A stretch of 19,307 nucleotides of DNA, taken from positions 1 through 19,307 of the forward strand of contig JAISAD010000015.1 of assembly GCA_031266895.1 (NCBI GenBank), given 5' to 3'. The position numbers were made by a program, and so were the translations under genes. Positions 1 to 8,818 of the stretch are shown in pieces; the first letter of the stretch is position 1; every line of letters starts with the position of its first letter. The notes beneath the pieces were generated by a model. It saw only the letters and a list, made by a program, of their open reading frames with translations, was not told the DNA's origin and made no database searches. The stretch comes from Bacteroidales bacterium (GTDB lineage: Bacteria; Bacteroidota; Bacteroidia; Bacteroidales; WCHB1-69).

Positions 1-84
1 ATTCGACAAAATGGCAGTATCGCATAAAACAGCGGCAGAAGTGTCATCACAGGAAGATTCAATACCTAATATATAAACGGGCAT
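1..84 (-). CDS. tsaD: tRNA N6-adenosine threonylcarbamoyltransferase TsaD, N-terminal fragment
   Basis: Only the first 28 codons are in the window; the gene continues past the left edge. The reverse strand reads MPVYILGIESSCDDTSAAVL and onward. GIESSCDDTS is the N-terminal signature of the TsaD/Kae1/Qri7 family, which transfers the threonylcarbamoyl group to A37 of ANN-decoding tRNAs. The ATG at 84-82 is the start because an in-frame TAA lies two codons upstream. The gene is divergent from tamB, with 11 bp between the two start codons, so its promoter must lie inside tamB; a TAATTTTG -7 box is present there at 104-111. The fragment is short, but the signature is distinctive. The catalytic domain cannot be seen. 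Confidence 0.9.
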   Translation of the reverse strand, partial: MPVYILGIESSCDDTSAAVLCDTAILSN

Positions 85-95
85 AAACGATTATT

Positions 96-3000
96 TTGGA
101 ACGCAAAATTACAAAAAAAATTGGGAAAATCGGCAAAGTAGTGCTTTGGGTAGTAGGAATCCTTATTGCTCTTGATTTGCTAATAGTTGGAATTGTCTGC
201 CTTCCACCCGTGCAAACCGCAATCGTTGAAAAGGTTACATCGGCGCTAAGCCGTAAAATGCAAAGCGAATTTTTCATCAAGCATATTTACATTACGCCCA
301 CGTTGCGCTTTATTGGCATCGACGTTACATTCAAAGATCACAAAAGCAACAAAATGATTTATGTGCCCTACATCAAATCGCGAATCACCTCATTGAGCAT
401 CAATCCTTTTAAAATATACTTCGGGGCTACAACAGTAAGGCATGCAGAAGTAACGCTGCAGAAATATTCCGGCGAAGAGCGCGTTAATATTGCCATGTGG
501 GCAGAACATTTAAAGAATCCTGACAAAAAGACAAGATCGCTTTTTCTTATCCATTTCGACTATATTGATATGGAAGAGAGCCGTTTTCTATATCAAAATG
601 AGAATGTAAAATTAGACGATAATCAGGGAATTATGGACTACGGATTCTTTGAACTAAAAGATATGAATCTGAAAACGGCCGATTTCAACCTGGAAAATCT
701 TGCAGAAACATTTGAAATCAGGGCATTTATAACGCAAATATCCTTAAAGCAATATACGGGCTTTGAACTGAGCAAGCTATCGGGGCGTTTTCGGATAAAT
801 CAATTCGGGCTCACCCTTGCCGGCACACACATTGTTACCCCCAACAGCAACGCTTATCTCGATTTTGCCCTTCACTATAACGACTGGTCGGATTACAGTA
901 ATTTTGTGGACAGCGTGCGGTTTGACGCGCAAATCCATCCCTCCATGGTAAATATTAAGGATGTAGCCCGCTTTGCGCCAAAATTGCGCGGCATGGATAA
1001 TCGAATAGCGCTTATGGGTAATATTCACGGACAGATAAATGCGCTTAAAATAGAAAATATTTTTGCCTGCTTCGGAAGCCGCACCTGGCTAAAAGGCGAT
1101 CTTGAAATTGACGATGTAGTTAGTGAACGTCCCCCAGCCTGTCGCCTCACGCTCAATGAATCGAATTTGGACATGGCCGACCTTGCTTTTTTTAAGCTGC
1201 CACAGGATAAATCACTGGCGCAGTTGACAAAATTAAACGGATTAGCAAATGTTAAGGCAGACGGCTACTTTCATGGCACCGTCCGTGATTTTGATACCAG
1301 AATAAACCTGATTTCCAATATCGGGAATGCGGAGATTGCACTCTCCTCCAAAACGCAGGAAGACAAGTTGCTTTACCAGGGCAAGGTCACTTCTGTCGGC
1401 CTTAATTTGGGCGCACTGCTCCATAATCAAAAACTTTTCAATCAGGTAGCACTTAACGTCCGGTTACAGGCTTCGCTGCCCAATAAGCCTGAATTAAACA
1501 TAAAATCGCTTCAGGCTCAAATAGACGCAAATGTTTCTCATTTGGATTTCGGCGGCCATCGCTATCAGGATATTGAAATAGAGAGCCAGCTTAAACATAA
1601 AAAGGCGAAAGCTAAAATTATAAGCCATGATGTGCATTGCGATTTTTCGCTTGACGGATTAATAGATCTGACTCCCGAAAAACCCCTCCTGGATGTAGCG
1701 CTCAGTTTGCAAAATATTGACTTGACAAAATTGTTCACCAACTATAACCTGCCCGCAACACTCCGAAACGGGTTGGATAAAGCGGTAGCCTTTCTTCGCG
1801 AAAAGCCCAACATGACATTGTCAGCCAGTGAGGTAGCAATGCGTCTGTCGGGACATAAAATCGATAATGTAAATGGCTACATTGCTATTGATGGCCTTTC
1901 CATAACACAAGCACCGACACAACAAAGTCCAACCGAGCAGCAGCCATTAAAGGTTTCGGGCGAGCGGCTGCGCCTTACCGTTATCAATACAAGCAGCTTG
2001 CATAAGTATAATTTTGTCTCCAGCTTATTTAATGCTTCATTAACAACCAATTATGCACTTAACGAACTTGCAGACAGCCTGATTGGCGTAGCCTACAGAT
2101 ATCTGCCTAATTTTCTGCCGGCACGTCCGAAAACATTACCCAAAGAAACAGCCCCTTCCGTCACTCAACCTGATGATGAAAAGTACATGGATTTTGCAAT
2201 TGAGACCTATAGAATCCGCTCTCTGTTAGCCATGTTTATGCCCGAATTGCGAATTGCGCCGCGTTCATCGGTCTATTTCCACAATGACAGCAAAAGCCAG
2301 TCAATTTCGGCAGATGTACCGCAAATAACACTGCAGGATCGAATTAGAGTCTATGGATTAAAGGTGAAAGGCGAAAATGCAGCAACTGACAACTTTGTGA
2401 CAGATGTGCATATAGATACCGGCACAGTGAAAATGGGCGAAGGACAATTCGCTTTCAAAGACATTGATTTGACGGCACACGTGGGCAATAATCGCGTAAA
2501 TTATAGCTTGTCATGGTTCAATCCCGAAAACATATCCACCTATTCCTCTTCTCTTTCCGGAGATTTTGAAGCCATTGACAATCAAAACATTGTTGCCAGC
2601 ATAACCCATTCTTCCATCTTCATTAAAGATAAAGAATGGCAATTTAAAGGGCGTGACCGCATCGTTTTGGGTAAAGAAAACTTTGTTTTTGATGAGGTAA
2701 AACTGGTAAGCGATGAAAGCTCGATTGAATTGGATGGCGCCATTTCTCAAAATATGGAAGATAACTTGAAAATCAATGCCAGGCATATGGATATGAGCCT
2801 GATAAATAAGTTTACCGACAATATGAAAATGCATTTTGAAGGAGATGCTTCGGCTGAATTTATCTATGCAATGCTGCCTAATCGACAGCGAGTATTTACA
2901 GGACGCGCTTGTGTAAGCGACTTCATTTTCAATGACGCATCGTTTGGCAATCTTTTTGCTGTAGCCGCTGCCAATACAAAGGGTGCAATGGGTTTTTCGG

Positions 3001-4751
3001 GGGGTATTTTCCTGAGAGACGAGCCGGTAAATTCTACAATGATTGACGACTATAGCGTACAGGATTTTAGAAGTGAACCTCGCCGCATGGCCGATTTAAA
3101 AGGCTACTATCTTCCCGATAAAAAAATCTTTACGGTCAATGGCGACATCGATACGCTCAATATCGGATTCTTAGCGCCTTTTTTCTCCGCATTCAGTCAG
3201 CACATTTCAGGTATGGCTTCTGGTGACCTTACCTTTGTAGCCAAACCCGACTCTATCTATTTTGACGGTACGGTTATTGTGCAGAATGCCCGCATGGGAA
3301 TCAAGGCACTCAACACAATATATACCATTCAAAACCAGATTATTGAATTTGACCAAAGCGGTATAAAATTTGATAATGTGATTCTGAAAGACCGTGATAA
3401 GAATGAAGCCTATCTTTCGGGGACTGTTTTTCATCATAATTTTAAAGATTTTAAACTCAATCTTAATGTGGAAACAGAGCGTATTATGGCACTCAACGCA
3501 CCCCGCAGTAGCGATGTCTATTTTTACGGCGACGGTTTTGTGGCCGGGCATGTATCCATTGTCGGCGATGCCGCTCAACTCAATTTTAAAGCAAGCAACT
3601 TGCGTACCCTACCGGGTACAATGTTCTACCTGCCGCTCACTTTTTCCGAAAAAGTATCTGAAACACAGGGGATTCGATTTAAAATTAATACCGAATCCGC
3701 TACAAAACAACAGGAGGCCTCCTCCATGATACTGGATATGGATTTCATCTTTAATATTACAAAAGATGCAGTGGTAAACCTTATTCTCGATCCCTCTATC
3801 GGAGGCAGTGTGCGTGCTACCGCCATCGGCCCGTTGCGCGTGGGTTACAATACCAGTAGCGAATTGCAACTCAACGGCGACCTTACGTTAGTCTCCGGTG
3901 AATTTATCCTGGCCTTGAAAGATATTTTAAATCGTCGATTGACGCTCATGCCCGGTGGTATAATCAGTTTTAACGGCCCTGTTGATAACTCGCGCATTAC
4001 ATTACAGGCCGTACATACCGCCAATAACGTTTCTTTAACCGACATTTTGCCCAATGACATGGCCGGCCTGGCACGCAGCAACCGTGTGAACGCCTACCTC
4101 AACCTGAACGGCAGTCTCTTTGATCCCACAATTGGCTTTTCATTCAGCCTGCCCAACAGCAACAACGAAATCAACAGCATCCTGATGTCGGCCATTGACA
4201 CTACCAATCCTCAAAATAGCGCTAAACAGTTTTTTGCACTGCTGCTCACCGACCGTTTTTTACCGCAAAATAATAATAATGATGCCGGCAATATGGTTAT
4301 TTCCAATACATTGGAAAATACAGGCGTAGCCATGATGTCAGGCGTTATTGGCAACATATTGTCGCAAAATCTCAAATTTGCCAAAATTGGAGTCAATTAC
4401 AAAATTGCCGACGAACTGTATGCGGCCGAATATGGCGGCAATGTTACCATTCCGCTATTTAACAATCGCGCTATTTTAGAAACCAATTTAAACTATGCGG
4501 ATAATAAAAATGTGAGCACTACTACCGGCAACTTTATGGTGGACTTTAATTTCGAATACATGATTAATGAAGAGGGAAACTGGCGCTTTAAACTGTTTAA
4601 TTTTAACGACCAGTATTCACTGGATAACCTCACCACACGCAACTCGCAGGGAGTAGGCGTTTCAATTATTTTTCGGCAGGAATTTAACAATAATAAGGAT
4701 TTTATAGCCAACTACCGCCGCAAGAAAAATCAAACAAAAGATAAAAAGTAG
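96..4751 (+). CDS. tamB: TamB-family (DUF490) envelope translocation/assembly protein
   Basis: A 1551-residue inner-membrane-anchored periplasmic protein of the TamB/AsmA-like family. TamB proteins bridge the envelope and act with outer-membrane BamA-family partners in outer-membrane biogenesis or inter-membrane lipid transport. Visible features are a Lys-rich N-terminus, one membrane segment at about residues 14-36, a long beta-rich region made of repeating short strands, and a conserved C-terminal TamB domain over roughly the last 400 residues (including GGSVRATAIGPLRVGY near residue 1236). Length fits Bacteroidota members of the family. The start is TTG at 96: an in-frame TAA lies at 84-86, the next ATG is after the membrane segment, and starting at TTG keeps the basic residues before the helix. 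The sequence around the start (TATTTTG, 92-98) resembles a -7 box, so the start is less certain than the identity. Divergence from tsaD is a familiar Bacteroidota arrangement. Confidence 0.9.
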   Translation: MERKITKKIGKIGKVVLWVVGILIALDLLIVGIVCLPPVQTAIVEKVTSALSRKMQSEFFIKHIYITPTLRFIGIDVTFKDHKSNKMIYVPYIKSRITSLSINPFKIYFGATTVRHAEVTLQKYSGEERVNIAMWAEHLKNPDKKTRSLFLIHFDYIDMEESRFLYQNENVKLDDNQGIMDYGFFELKDMNLKTADFNLENLAETFEIRAFITQISLKQYTGFELSKLSGRFRINQFGLTLAGTHIVTPNSNAYLDFALHYNDWSDYSNFVDSVRFDAQIHPSMVNIKDVARFAPKLRGMDNRIALMGNIHGQINALKIENIFACFGSRTWLKGDLEIDDVVSERPPACRLTLNESNLDMADLAFFKLPQDKSLAQLTKLNGLANVKADGYFHGTVRDFDTRINLISNIGNAEIALSSKTQEDKLLYQGKVTSVGLNLGALLHNQKLFNQVALNVRLQASLPNKPELNIKSLQAQIDANVSHLDFGGHRYQDIEIESQLKHKKAKAKIISHDVHCDFSLDGLIDLTPEKPLLDVALSLQNIDLTKLFTNYNLPATLRNGLDKAVAFLREKPNMTLSASEVAMRLSGHKIDNVNGYIAIDGLSITQAPTQQSPTEQQPLKVSGERLRLTVINTSSLHKYNFVSSLFNASLTTNYALNELADSLIGVAYRYLPNFLPARPKTLPKETAPSVTQPDDEKYMDFAIETYRIRSLLAMFMPELRIAPRSSVYFHNDSKSQSISADVPQITLQDRIRVYGLKVKGENAATDNFVTDVHIDTGTVKMGEGQFAFKDIDLTAHVGNNRVNYSLSWFNPENISTYSSSLSGDFEAIDNQNIVASITHSSIFIKDKEWQFKGRDRIVLGKENFVFDEVKLVSDESSIELDGAISQNMEDNLKINARHMDMSLINKFTDNMKMHFEGDASAEFIYAMLPNRQRVFTGRACVSDFIFNDASFGNLFAVAAANTKGAMGFSGGIFLRDEPVNSTMIDDYSVQDFRSEPRRMADLKGYYLPDKKIFTVNGDIDTLNIGFLAPFFSAFSQHISGMASGDLTFVAKPDSIYFDGTVIVQNARMGIKALNTIYTIQNQIIEFDQSGIKFDNVILKDRDKNEAYLSGTVFHHNFKDFKLNLNVETERIMALNAPRSSDVYFYGDGFVAGHVSIVGDAAQLNFKASNLRTLPGTMFYLPLTFSEKVSETQGIRFKINTESATKQQEASSMILDMDFIFNITKDAVVNLILDPSIGGSVRATAIGPLRVGYNTSSELQLNGDLTLVSGEFILALKDILNRRLTLMPGGIISFNGPVDNSRITLQAVHTANNVSLTDILPNDMAGLARSNRVNAYLNLNGSLFDPTIGFSFSLPNSNNEINSILMSAIDTTNPQNSAKQFFALLLTDRFLPQNNNNDAGNMVISNTLENTGVAMMSGVIGNILSQNLKFAKIGVNYKIADELYAAEYGGNVTIPLFNNRAILETNLNYADNKNVSTTTGNFMVDFNFEYMINEEGNWRFKLFNFNDQYSLDNLTTRNSQGVGVSIIFRQEFNNNKDFIANYRRKKNQTKDKK
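104..137 (-). promoter_or_regulatory. Probable tsaD promoter inside the tamB coding region
   Basis: On the reverse strand TAATTTTG (111-104) matches the Bacteroidota -7 consensus TAnnTTTG and sits 19 nt upstream of the tsaD start codon. A TTTG at 137-134 could serve as the -33 element, with a 22-nt spacer. The 11 bp between the two genes leaves no room for a promoter outside coding sequence. This rests on motif and position only. Confidence 0.5.
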
Positions 4752-4858
4752 TCGTTGCTGAAAACCAGATTTGAAAATTGAAATATCTTATAAAACTATG
4801 GGTATAATTTATGGAACACAATTTTAAAAGAGCATTACTCCAATTCAAATATTTTTTC

Positions 4859-4866
4859 TATTTTTG
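4859..4866 (+). promoter_or_regulatory. Bacteroidota -7 promoter box upstream of the exported-protein run
   Basis: TATTTTTG followed by CACC matches TAnnTTTG exactly and lies 27 nt before the ATG at 4894. No convincing -33 TTTG is seen. It probably drives the unknown secreted protein, the esterase and perhaps the barrel protein as one transcript. Confidence 0.65.
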
Positions 4867-4893
4867 CACCTTAATCATTTAATTAAATTAGAT

Positions 4894-5508
4894 ATGAAAA
4901 AAACAGGACTGTTATTTATTGTTATTGTTATGACCATACTGGGAGTTAATGCTCAAAAGTACAAAATTTTAGAGGGTACTTTATCTGGTCTCAAAGGGGA
5001 AACCGAACTGAATGTAGTGTTCGATTACACTAACTTAAAAGTGGAAAATAGCCCCGAAAAGAAATTTGTAACCCAACAGGTGGCTGAGAAAAATAAAGAG
5101 AAAAAAGGAGAAGGAGACGAGTGGAAAACCGCCTGGGAAACTACCGACCGCACCGACCTTTATGAGCCGCGCTGGTTTAACGATTTTAATGGGGAAGCCT
5201 CTAAAATTGGTCTTACTGCCGGCTATGATATGGAAAATGCCAACTATACTGCTACCTGCAAGGCTATTCATATTGTAAACATTGGTGTTGCTGCTGGCCC
5301 TTTTTCTCAACCTGCTGAAGTAGAAATGGAAGTCGTAATTACCAAAACCGGAGAATCAACAGTATTGGCACGCATTTCAATCACCAAAGCCAAGACCGGC
5401 TCTTATGATTTGGGCGATATGTTTGTAGAAAATCGTAGAATTTGCAGTGCATTCGGCACAACTGGCGACGGTTTAGCCAAATGTATTATTAAAAATACAA
5501 AAAAATAG
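4894..5508 (+). CDS. Secreted protein of unknown function
   Basis: A 204-residue protein that I do not recognise. It has a clear Sec signal peptide: MKK, a hydrophobic core at about residues 5-16, and a likely cleavage after GVNA (residue 20). The mature part has a Lys/Glu-rich low-complexity stretch at about residues 57-73 (AEKNKEKKGEGDEW), then predicted beta-rich sequence. There is no lipobox cysteine at the cleavage site, so a soluble periplasmic or secreted protein is more likely than a lipoprotein. A longer reading from TTG at 4864 is rejected because that TTG is part of the TATTTTTG promoter box; ATG at 4894 places the signal peptide at the N-terminus. The stop is separated from the next gene by one base, which implies co-transcription with the esterase. 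Confidence 0.8.
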   Translation: MKKTGLLFIVIVMTILGVNAQKYKILEGTLSGLKGETELNVVFDYTNLKVENSPEKKFVTQQVAEKNKEKKGEGDEWKTAWETTDRTDLYEPRWFNDFNGEASKIGLTAGYDMENANYTATCKAIHIVNIGVAAGPFSQPAEVEMEVVITKTGESTVLARISITKAKTGSYDLGDMFVENRRICSAFGTTGDGLAKCIIKNTKK

Positions 5509-5509
5509 C

Positions 5510-6361
5510 ATGCAAAAAAGGCTTTTGATGTCGCTAATTTTTGCTGGATTAGCCTTCTTTGCTGTTGCCCAGCCAAAGCCAATACGGTTATGGAAAGGCG
5601 TTGAAGGGATGCAAAATGAACGCACACGCCTTTATGTCTATCCCGCACCCGATTCCATAGCTACAGGTATGGGTATCATTGTTTGTCCGGGTGGCAGCTA
5701 CCACCATTTGGGACTGCCTCACGAAGGCTATCAAGTGGCCGAATGGCTGAATACACAAGGCATTACTGCTTTTGTGTTGCGCTATCGCGTGGGCATGCAC
5801 GGATACCATCACCCTGCCATGATTGAGGATTTGCAACGCGCAATTCAATATGTGCGCGACAATGCCGCCGCATTTCATATCCGACAGGATAAATTGGGTG
5901 TAATGGGCTTCTCGGCTGGCGGACATCTGGTTACGATGGCTGGCGTTTTTGCCCGCAACAATTTTTTAATTCAACGCGGCATTACAAGTCAGGCCAGCTT
6001 GCGCCCCGATTTTATCGTTCCGGTTTATCCGGTGGTTTCCATGCAAGACAGTTTGGCACATCATCACTCCAGGGAATGTCTGCTGAGCAAACATTACACC
6101 CAAGCCGATGTGGACAGGTTTTCGTTGGAACTCAATATTCCAGCCGATATGCCCCCTGTTTTTTTAGTTACGGCTAAAGATGACCCGGTAGTACTCTATC
6201 AAAATAGCGTAATCCTTGATAAGGCGTTGACAGATAAAAATATAAAACATAAATTTCTGCTTTATGAAACAGGTGGACACGGTTATGGCATGAGTGAAAA
6301 ACGAGGTAGCGAAACGGCTAAATGGCGTTTTGAATTTATAAAATGGCTGCAAACGCTGTAA
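5510..6361 (+). CDS. Exported alpha/beta-hydrolase, probable carboxyl/acetyl esterase
   Basis: A 283-residue serine hydrolase of the alpha/beta fold, close in layout to Bacteroidota acetylxylan esterase-like or BD-FAE-type enzymes. The signal peptide spans residues 1-20 (FFAVA, then Q). CPGGSY at 59-64 supplies the oxyanion-hole glycines. The nucleophile elbow is GFSAGG with Ser135, the acid is probably Asp225 in AKDDPV, and the histidine is His257 in GGHGYG. All three triad members are in the expected order. Export suggests it acts on a periplasmic or extracellular ester, such as an acetylated sugar or glycan, but the substrate cannot be read from the sequence and no carbohydrate-active gene is adjacent. 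It starts one base after the stop of the unknown secreted protein, so the two are probably translationally coupled. Confidence 0.85.
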   Translation: MQKRLLMSLIFAGLAFFAVAQPKPIRLWKGVEGMQNERTRLYVYPAPDSIATGMGIIVCPGGSYHHLGLPHEGYQVAEWLNTQGITAFVLRYRVGMHGYHHPAMIEDLQRAIQYVRDNAAAFHIRQDKLGVMGFSAGGHLVTMAGVFARNNFLIQRGITSQASLRPDFIVPVYPVVSMQDSLAHHHSRECLLSKHYTQADVDRFSLELNIPADMPPVFLVTAKDDPVVLYQNSVILDKALTDKNIKHKFLLYETGGHGYGMSEKRGSETAKWRFEFIKWLQTL

Positions 6362-6381
6362 CTCCGAATATTATTATCAGC

Positions 6382-7266
6382 ATGAAATCGAAAATTATAA
6401 CACTGTTTTTCTTATTATCAACAATTTATACACTCTCTTTTGCCCAAAAGGACACCTCGAATTTGCGTGATAAGGGTTTTGATTTTGCCATTGGCGGTGG
6501 CATCTTTTTTGGCAACAAATATAACGCTGCCTACTACAGTGGCAAGCCCGACAATGAGTGCCCGCTTAACTACATTTTCAGTAATAAATACTGGTATGAT
6601 GAGATTAACCAAAAAGTGAAAGATAACTACGCTTATGTAAGCGATTCGGTTTATTTAAAAGACTATCCCGGCAATGTAGCTTACAAGGTGGCCATGTTGA
6701 TTTCATTGGAGATAAAGTATAAATTCAATAAAAATTGGGGACTAAGTTTAAACTACACCTTTTCGCGATTGACTGCCTCAACACCATTCTTTCTCTATTT
6801 TGATGCGCCGCCGAGCAATATCCGCTACAATTATGTAGAAGAGTCATTAATAGCAAAAGAAGACCGGTCAATGATTGATTTATCAGTATCCTGTCTCTTT
6901 CATCCGCATAAAATATTCAAGCCTTTTTTAGAGATGGGTGTACAGTTTAACTATGTGCGTGTCAAGAGTTTTGATGCTTATATTGAGAAAACGCCCTACA
7001 ACTTGCTCGATATTTACAATGGAGCAAATTATGTACCGGGCGTGCAACTCACCGAAAACAAGCCACTCTATGGCGGCGCGGGTTACGGATTTGTAGTGGC
7101 AGCCGGTCTCAAAATTGTGTGCAACAAATATATCTCGCTCGACCCTGTCTTTCATCTTTTGGCCAGCAGTATTCACCTGCCCGGCTATACCGGTGTAGCG
7201 CTCAATTACGGAGTGCAAGTGCGTGTGGTAATGAGCGATGCCGTATTCGGTAAATGGGGCAAATAG
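6382..7266 (+). CDS. Probable outer-membrane beta-barrel protein, function unknown
   Basis: A 294-residue protein with a Sec signal peptide (MKSKIITLFF start, likely cleavage after SFA, residues 1-21). The mature part is rich in alternating hydrophobic/polar strands and aromatic residues: GFDFAIGGGIFFGN, NWGLSLNYTFSRL, KPFLEMGVQFNYVRV, GYGFVVAAGLKIV, and a final ALNYGVQVRVVM. This is the look of a small outer-membrane barrel. No family could be named. An upstream in-frame ATG at 6343 lies inside the esterase gene and would put 13 unrelated residues before the signal peptide, so ATG at 6382 is chosen; it follows the esterase stop by 20 bases. Co-transcription with the two genes upstream is likely. 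Confidence 0.75.
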   Translation: MKSKIITLFFLLSTIYTLSFAQKDTSNLRDKGFDFAIGGGIFFGNKYNAAYYSGKPDNECPLNYIFSNKYWYDEINQKVKDNYAYVSDSVYLKDYPGNVAYKVAMLISLEIKYKFNKNWGLSLNYTFSRLTASTPFFLYFDAPPSNIRYNYVEESLIAKEDRSMIDLSVSCLFHPHKIFKPFLEMGVQFNYVRVKSFDAYIEKTPYNLLDIYNGANYVPGVQLTENKPLYGGAGYGFVVAAGLKIVCNKYISLDPVFHLLASSIHLPGYTGVALNYGVQVRVVMSDAVFGKWGK

Positions 7267-7295
7267 GCGATCATCGACTATATGCAATAATTGCG

Positions 7296-7303
7296 TATTT
7301 TTG
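7296..7303 (+). promoter_or_regulatory. -7 promoter box of the ACP/ketosynthase operon
   Basis: TATTTTTG followed by CACC matches the Bacteroidota -7 consensus and lies 31 nt upstream of the ACP start. An 11-bp palindrome (GCAATAATTGC, 7284-7294) ends one base before the box, a position where a repressor could bind. No clear -33 element is seen. Confidence 0.65.
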
Positions 7304-7334
7304 CACCTTCATTTAATACGAATTTAGTAAATAT

Positions 7335-7589
7335 ATGGACGAGTTAATTTTACAGCTTAAGAATGAGATTATTAATGTGTTAAATCTCGAAGGCGTAACC
7401 CCTGATGATATTGCGGATGATGCTCCTTTATTTGGCGAAGGGTTGGGTTTAGACTCTATTGATGCTCTCGAATTGATAGTTTTAATGGAAAAAAATTGGG
7501 GTATTAAATTAGAAAATCCTAATCAGGGACGCGAAATTTTTGCATCCGTAAAATCTATGGCAACCTATATCGAAGCGCATAAGAAATAA
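7335..7589 (+). CDS. Acyl carrier protein
   Basis: An 84-residue acidic carrier protein. The phosphopantetheine attachment site is Ser41 in LGLDSIDALEL (residues 37-47), the DSxxxxE/L motif typical of ACPs. It would carry acyl intermediates for the ketosynthase encoded 3 bases downstream. It is distinct from a housekeeping AcpP in two respects: it carries DSID rather than the usual DSLD, and it sits with a ketosynthase/chain-length-factor pair rather than with fabD/fabG. It is the first gene after a good promoter box, so it probably heads the operon. Activation requires a 4'-phosphopantetheinyl transferase, and one is encoded at 12220. Confidence 0.93.
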   Translation: MDELILQLKNEIINVLNLEGVTPDDIADDAPLFGEGLGLDSIDALELIVLMEKNWGIKLENPNQGREIFASVKSMATYIEAHKK

Positions 7590-7592
7590 CAA

Positions 7593-8807
7593 ATGTCGCA
7601 AAAAGTTTATGTTACCGGATTGGGTATTGTATCGGGCTTGGGCATAGGTACTACCGAAACAGTACAGGCATTGCGTACCGCAAAATCAGGCGTTGGGCAG
7701 TTAAAATATTTACAGACCAATCACAGTGATATTCCTTGCGCCGAAGTGCCGCTATCGGATGAAGAAATACGGAAAATGCTCGAATTTTCGGATAATGAAG
7801 TGATTACAAGAACTTCATTATTGGGAATTTTGGCTGCACGGGAAGCTTTTCATGCTGCCGGCCTGAAAGACAATCTGCCGGAAATGTTGCGCCTTGGTTT
7901 TCTAAACGGCACTACTGTAGGTGGAATGGAGCGCAGTGAACAATATTACAAGGATTTTATTAATCCCCAAAGCGATGCCTATACACCCTACATTGCGGCA
8001 CACGATTGTGGCGCATGTTCAGAAAAAATTGCCGACTACATCGGATGCTTCGACTACGTTTCGACTACCGCTACTGCCTGTTCATCGGCTGTAAACACGT
8101 TGATTTTGGCCTACAATATGATAAAGGCAGGCTTCCTCGATGTAGCAATAGCCGGCGGTACGGAATGCCTGACCAAGTTTCATCTCAATGGCTTTAATAC
8201 GCTGATGATTTTGGATAAGAATCCTTGTCGCCCGTTTGATGAGACCCGCGCAGGGCTTAATCTCGGCGAAGGAGCTGCCTATCTCGTGCTCGAAAGCGAA
8301 AAAGTGGTACAGCAGCGGGAAGTAAAGCCCATAGCTGCAGTTGCAGGCTGGGGCAATGCCTGCGATGCCTATCACCAAACTGCTTCCTCGCCCGATGGAA
8401 AAGGCGCTACGATGGCCATGCAGCAAGCGCTTGAGATGAGCGCCTTGGAACCTGCTGATATCGACTATATCAGTGCACATGGGACCGGTACGGACAATAA
8501 CGACGAATCGGAAGGAACAGCTGTGATGAATCTTTTTGGTGCTCATATTCCGCCTATCAGTTCCACCAAAGGGTTTACCGGTCATACTACCAGCGCAGCC
8601 GGCAGTGTGGAGATGGTTATCTCTCTGCTGGCCATGCAATATCGATTTTTACCACCCAACCTCAATTTTACCCAACAGATGCATCAATTGTCATTTAATC
8701 CAGTGGAACGGTTTACCGAAAATGTAACAATACGGCATCTGCTCAATAATTCATTTGGATTTGGCGGCAATAATTCATCTATTATTTGTTCTAATGTAAA
8801 TTATTGA
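7593..8807 (+). CDS. Beta-ketoacyl-ACP synthase (FabF-like, condensing subunit)
   Basis: A 404-residue thiolase-fold ketosynthase of the KAS I/II type. The catalytic triad is complete: Cys163 in ATACSSAVN, His296 in SAHGTGTDNND, and His331 in KGFTGHTTSAAG. The C-terminal NNSFGFGGNN glycine loop (385-394) is also present. It catalyses decarboxylative Claisen condensation of a malonyl-ACP with an acyl primer. Its immediate partner downstream is a ketosynthase-like protein without catalytic residues, and the ACP is upstream. That layout matches KS/chain-length-factor heterodimers of aryl polyene and flexirubin-type pathways more than the housekeeping FabF locus. The last base triplets overlap the neighbourhood of the next start (ATG at 8819, or TTG at 8804 overlapping the stop). 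The product length or class cannot be inferred. Confidence 0.92.
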   Translation: MSQKVYVTGLGIVSGLGIGTTETVQALRTAKSGVGQLKYLQTNHSDIPCAEVPLSDEEIRKMLEFSDNEVITRTSLLGILAAREAFHAAGLKDNLPEMLRLGFLNGTTVGGMERSEQYYKDFINPQSDAYTPYIAAHDCGACSEKIADYIGCFDYVSTTATACSSAVNTLILAYNMIKAGFLDVAIAGGTECLTKFHLNGFNTLMILDKNPCRPFDETRAGLNLGEGAAYLVLESEKVVQQREVKPIAAVAGWGNACDAYHQTASSPDGKGATMAMQQALEMSALEPADIDYISAHGTGTDNNDESEGTAVMNLFGAHIPPISSTKGFTGHTTSAAGSVEMVISLLAMQYRFLPPNLNFTQQMHQLSFNPVERFTENVTIRHLLNNSFGFGGNNSSIICSNVNY

Positions 8808-8818
8808 TATCAACATCT

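Noticed and set aside
822..836. Possible sigma-54 site (GGCAC, 5 nt, TTG) in tamB
   Set aside because: The -12 GC is missing (GT instead) and it lies within coding sequence far from any start.
4864..4893. Upstream TTG start giving the secreted protein ten extra residues
   Set aside because: The TTG is part of the TATTTTTG promoter box, and the extra residues would precede a good signal peptide. ATG at 4894 is used.
6343..6381. ATG inside the esterase gene as the start of the barrel protein
   Set aside because: It adds 13 residues before a signal peptide that begins properly at ATG 6382.
8082..8639. 185-residue minus-strand open frame inside the ketosynthase gene
   Set aside because: It lies wholly opposite conserved catalytic motifs of the ketosynthase and has no domain signature.
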